From Streptomyces albipurpureus (GTDB taxonomy: Bacteria > Actinomycetota > Actinomycetes > Streptomycetales > Streptomycetaceae), in assembly GCF_023701525.1 (NCBI RefSeq), contig NZ_JAMQAW010000036.1:44084-108083 (forward strand): a DNA stretch of 64,000 nucleotides, read 5' to 3'. Position numbers and translations under genes: made by a program. Positions 62,843 to 64,000 of the stretch are shown piece by piece (within the stretch, counting starts at the first letter, position 1; the number at the start of each line of letters is the position of its first letter). The notes under the pieces were generated by a model, which was not told the DNA's origin, ran no database searches, and saw only the letters and a list, made by a program, of their open reading frames with translations.

Positions 62843-63520
62843 TCAGCCCCTGGCAGGGGTGACGTCCAGCCCCCCGAGGCCCCTCATCCGTACGGCGATG
62901 GAGCCGAAGGGGGTACGGAGCCTGAGCCAGGAACCCGCGCCGAGCAGCGCCACCGCGACTCCCGGAGGGAGGAACCCCAACGACTGGGCTGCGTGGACAG
63001 CCCGCAGCGGCAGGGGTGCGGCACCGACCGTACGGGACCAGATCTCGCGTCCGATCCGGTCGCGTTCCGTGCGGATGCGCTGTTCGTCGGGCAGAGCCTC
63101 GTCGCGGTAGCGGAACTCGGCGACGGCCGCCGCCACCGCCTCGCGCATCGCTTCCACCGTGGGCAGCCCGGGGATCTTGTGCCAGCCGCCGCGGGGCGGC
63201 AGCACCCCGGCCCACGGAGGTCCGGTGACCGCGTCGGGCACGGTGAACCCGGCGCCGGCAATGCCTTCAAGCAGCTCGCCGGCGGAGACGGTGATGTCCA
63301 GCTGGGCAGGGGCTGCCAGCCGTGCCGTGCGAATCGCCAGCACCTCGAACGAGGGCGGGCGGCCAAAGACGGCGAGATGGGGTTGGGGACCGTCGGAACC
63401 GCCGGCCTGGAGCCTGACGGCGGCGGCGCGGTCGTAGTGGATCAGCCGAGCGAGGAAGGCGGTGAGATCCTCCGCCTCCCTCGCATCAGCGAGGTACAGA
63501 CCATGTGCGGGCAGGCTCAT
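62843..63520 (-). CDS. Conserved actinobacterial hypothetical protein
   Basis: 225 residues from ATG 63520, overlapping the thioesterase stop by 4 nt (ATGA), so it is translated with it. No recognised domain. Visible features are an N-terminal segment with LYLADAREAEDLTAFLARLI, an acidic/aromatic middle GGWHKIPGLPTVEAMREAVA, and a charged helix AVAEFRYRDEALPDEQRIR. Composition is clearly protein-like and typical of a conserved hypothetical in this genus. Function unknown; its link to a thioesterase suggests acyl metabolism. Confidence 0.82.
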   Translation of the reverse strand: MSLPAHGLYLADAREAEDLTAFLARLIHYDRAAAVRLQAGGSDGPQPHLAVFGRPPSFEVLAIRTARLAAPAQLDITVSAGELLEGIAGAGFTVPDAVTGPPWAGVLPPRGGWHKIPGLPTVEAMREAVAAAVAEFRYRDEALPDEQRIRTERDRIGREIWSRTVGAAPLPLRAVHAAQSLGFLPPGVAVALLGAGSWLRLRTPFGSIAVRMRGLGGLDVTPARG

Positions 63521-64000
63521 GCGACGAGAGCGCCCTCATCAGCCGCCCTGCTGTCGGACGCCGGCACGGGCTGTGTCTCCGGTTCCGTCGCCGCTTGCGC
63601 TCCGGCTTCAGCGCCCGTTTCGGGCAGGTACTGCTGGAGGAACGATTTCTCCTCCGGGCTGATCCGGCGCGGACGGGCCGCCTCCAGGTCATACGGGACG
63701 ACCACGGTCGACGCTCGCACATAGACCTGCGGAGCGTCCACGGCACCACCGGGGCCCTCGGCGGTCGAGACCTCGTCCTTGATCTCGTACGCGATGGTCA
63801 GCGACGCCGCGCCGATCCTGGTCACCCATGACTCGACGATCACCGGCTCATGCCGGTGCACGAGCGGCCGTATGTAGTCGATCTCATGCCGCGCCACCAC
63901 GGACCCCCCGGAGAACGACGGGGAGCCGTCGCCCGGAGCCAGCCGGAACATGAAGTCAATGCGCGCCTCTTCCAAGTACCGCAGGAAGACGACGTTGTTG
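63517..64000 (-). CDS. Acyl-CoA thioesterase, hotdog fold (partial, continues beyond window)
   Basis: The reading frame is open to the right edge: upstream of the TTG at 63975 it continues as NNVVFLRYLEEARIDFMFRL, the hotdog-fold active-site helix, so the TTG is an internal Leu. Later parts: VARHEIDYIRPLVHRHEPVI, VESWVTRIGAASLTIAYEIK, typical of 4-hydroxybenzoyl-CoA/YbgC-like thioesterases. The C-terminal ~40 residues are E/A/P-rich and disordered. The missing N-terminus lies outside the window. Substrate acyl group unknown. Confidence 0.88.
   Translation of the reverse strand, partial: NNVVFLRYLEEARIDFMFRLAPGDGSPSFSGGSVVARHEIDYIRPLVHRHEPVIVESWVTRIGAASLTIAYEIKDEVSTAEGPGGAVDAPQVYVRASTVVVPYDLEAARPRRISPEEKSFLQQYLPETGAEAGAQAATEPETQPVPASDSRAADEGALVA

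Overview
The window is a chromosomal stretch of a high-GC actinomycete, almost certainly Streptomyces. Coding density and GC are high, GTG and TTG starts are common, and several modules are typical of the genus: a conservon (cvnABCD), an M1 aminopeptidase pair, a secreted S8 protease, a CsnR-type chitosan-oligosaccharide operon and a PknG signalling cassette. I see no rRNA, tRNA, IS element, prophage or CRISPR array. About 47 genes are supported; the last, a thioesterase, runs off the right edge.

Layout. 1-4.2 kb: biotin importer bioY, an amino-acid permease and a histidine phosphatase. 4.4-12.2 kb: a sugar or polyol metabolism region with two FGGY kinases, a DeoR regulator, a D-2-hydroxyacid dehydrogenase, an unusual MerR-methyltransferase fusion, and a secreted glycerophosphodiesterase read with the second kinase. 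12.2-27 kb: Fe-type superoxide dismutase behind a Nur-like operator, a mycothiol-dependent-nitroreductase-like protein, aminopeptidase N, an AbiEi/DUF559-like protein, a serine hydrolase, a large S8 protease, aspartate-semialdehyde dehydrogenase and a second aminopeptidase N. 27.2-30.1 kb: the conservon. 30.1-35.3 kb: an EamA exporter divergent from a MarR regulator, a small membrane protein, and malQ with a coupled small ORF. 35.8-41.2 kb: a secreted GH84 hexosaminidase, an HNH endonuclease and an MscS channel. 41.6-48.6 kb: ROK repressor, lipoprotein, two permeases, GH4 glycosidase and sugar kinase (csnR-E-F-G-H-K type). 49.5-61.0 kb: a seven-gene cassette (GlnX-like, GlnH-like, helical protein, PknG-like kinase, PP2C phosphatase, VWA protein, FHA protein). 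61-64 kb: a PCMT-like methyltransferase, truncated haemoglobin GlbO, a conserved hypothetical protein and a thioesterase.

How the genes may work together. The csn-type operon should import and process glucosamine-type oligosaccharides; it lacks an ATPase gene and probably uses the shared MsiK ATPase. The 49.5-61 kb cassette is the most interesting region. It links an extracytoplasmic amino-acid-binding module and a four-helix membrane protein to a soluble kinase, as in the mycobacterial GlnX-GlnH-PknG-GarA pathway. It adds a dedicated phosphatase, a VWA protein and a new helical protein, and zinc ribbons recur in kinase, phosphatase and FHA protein. Clear inverted repeats sit in front of sodF, the MarR/EamA pair, the DeoR/kinase pair, csnR and bioY.

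Limits: everything here was read by eye. Family calls rest on motifs I recognise; no search, alignment or folding was run, and start codons are chosen from ribosome-binding sites.
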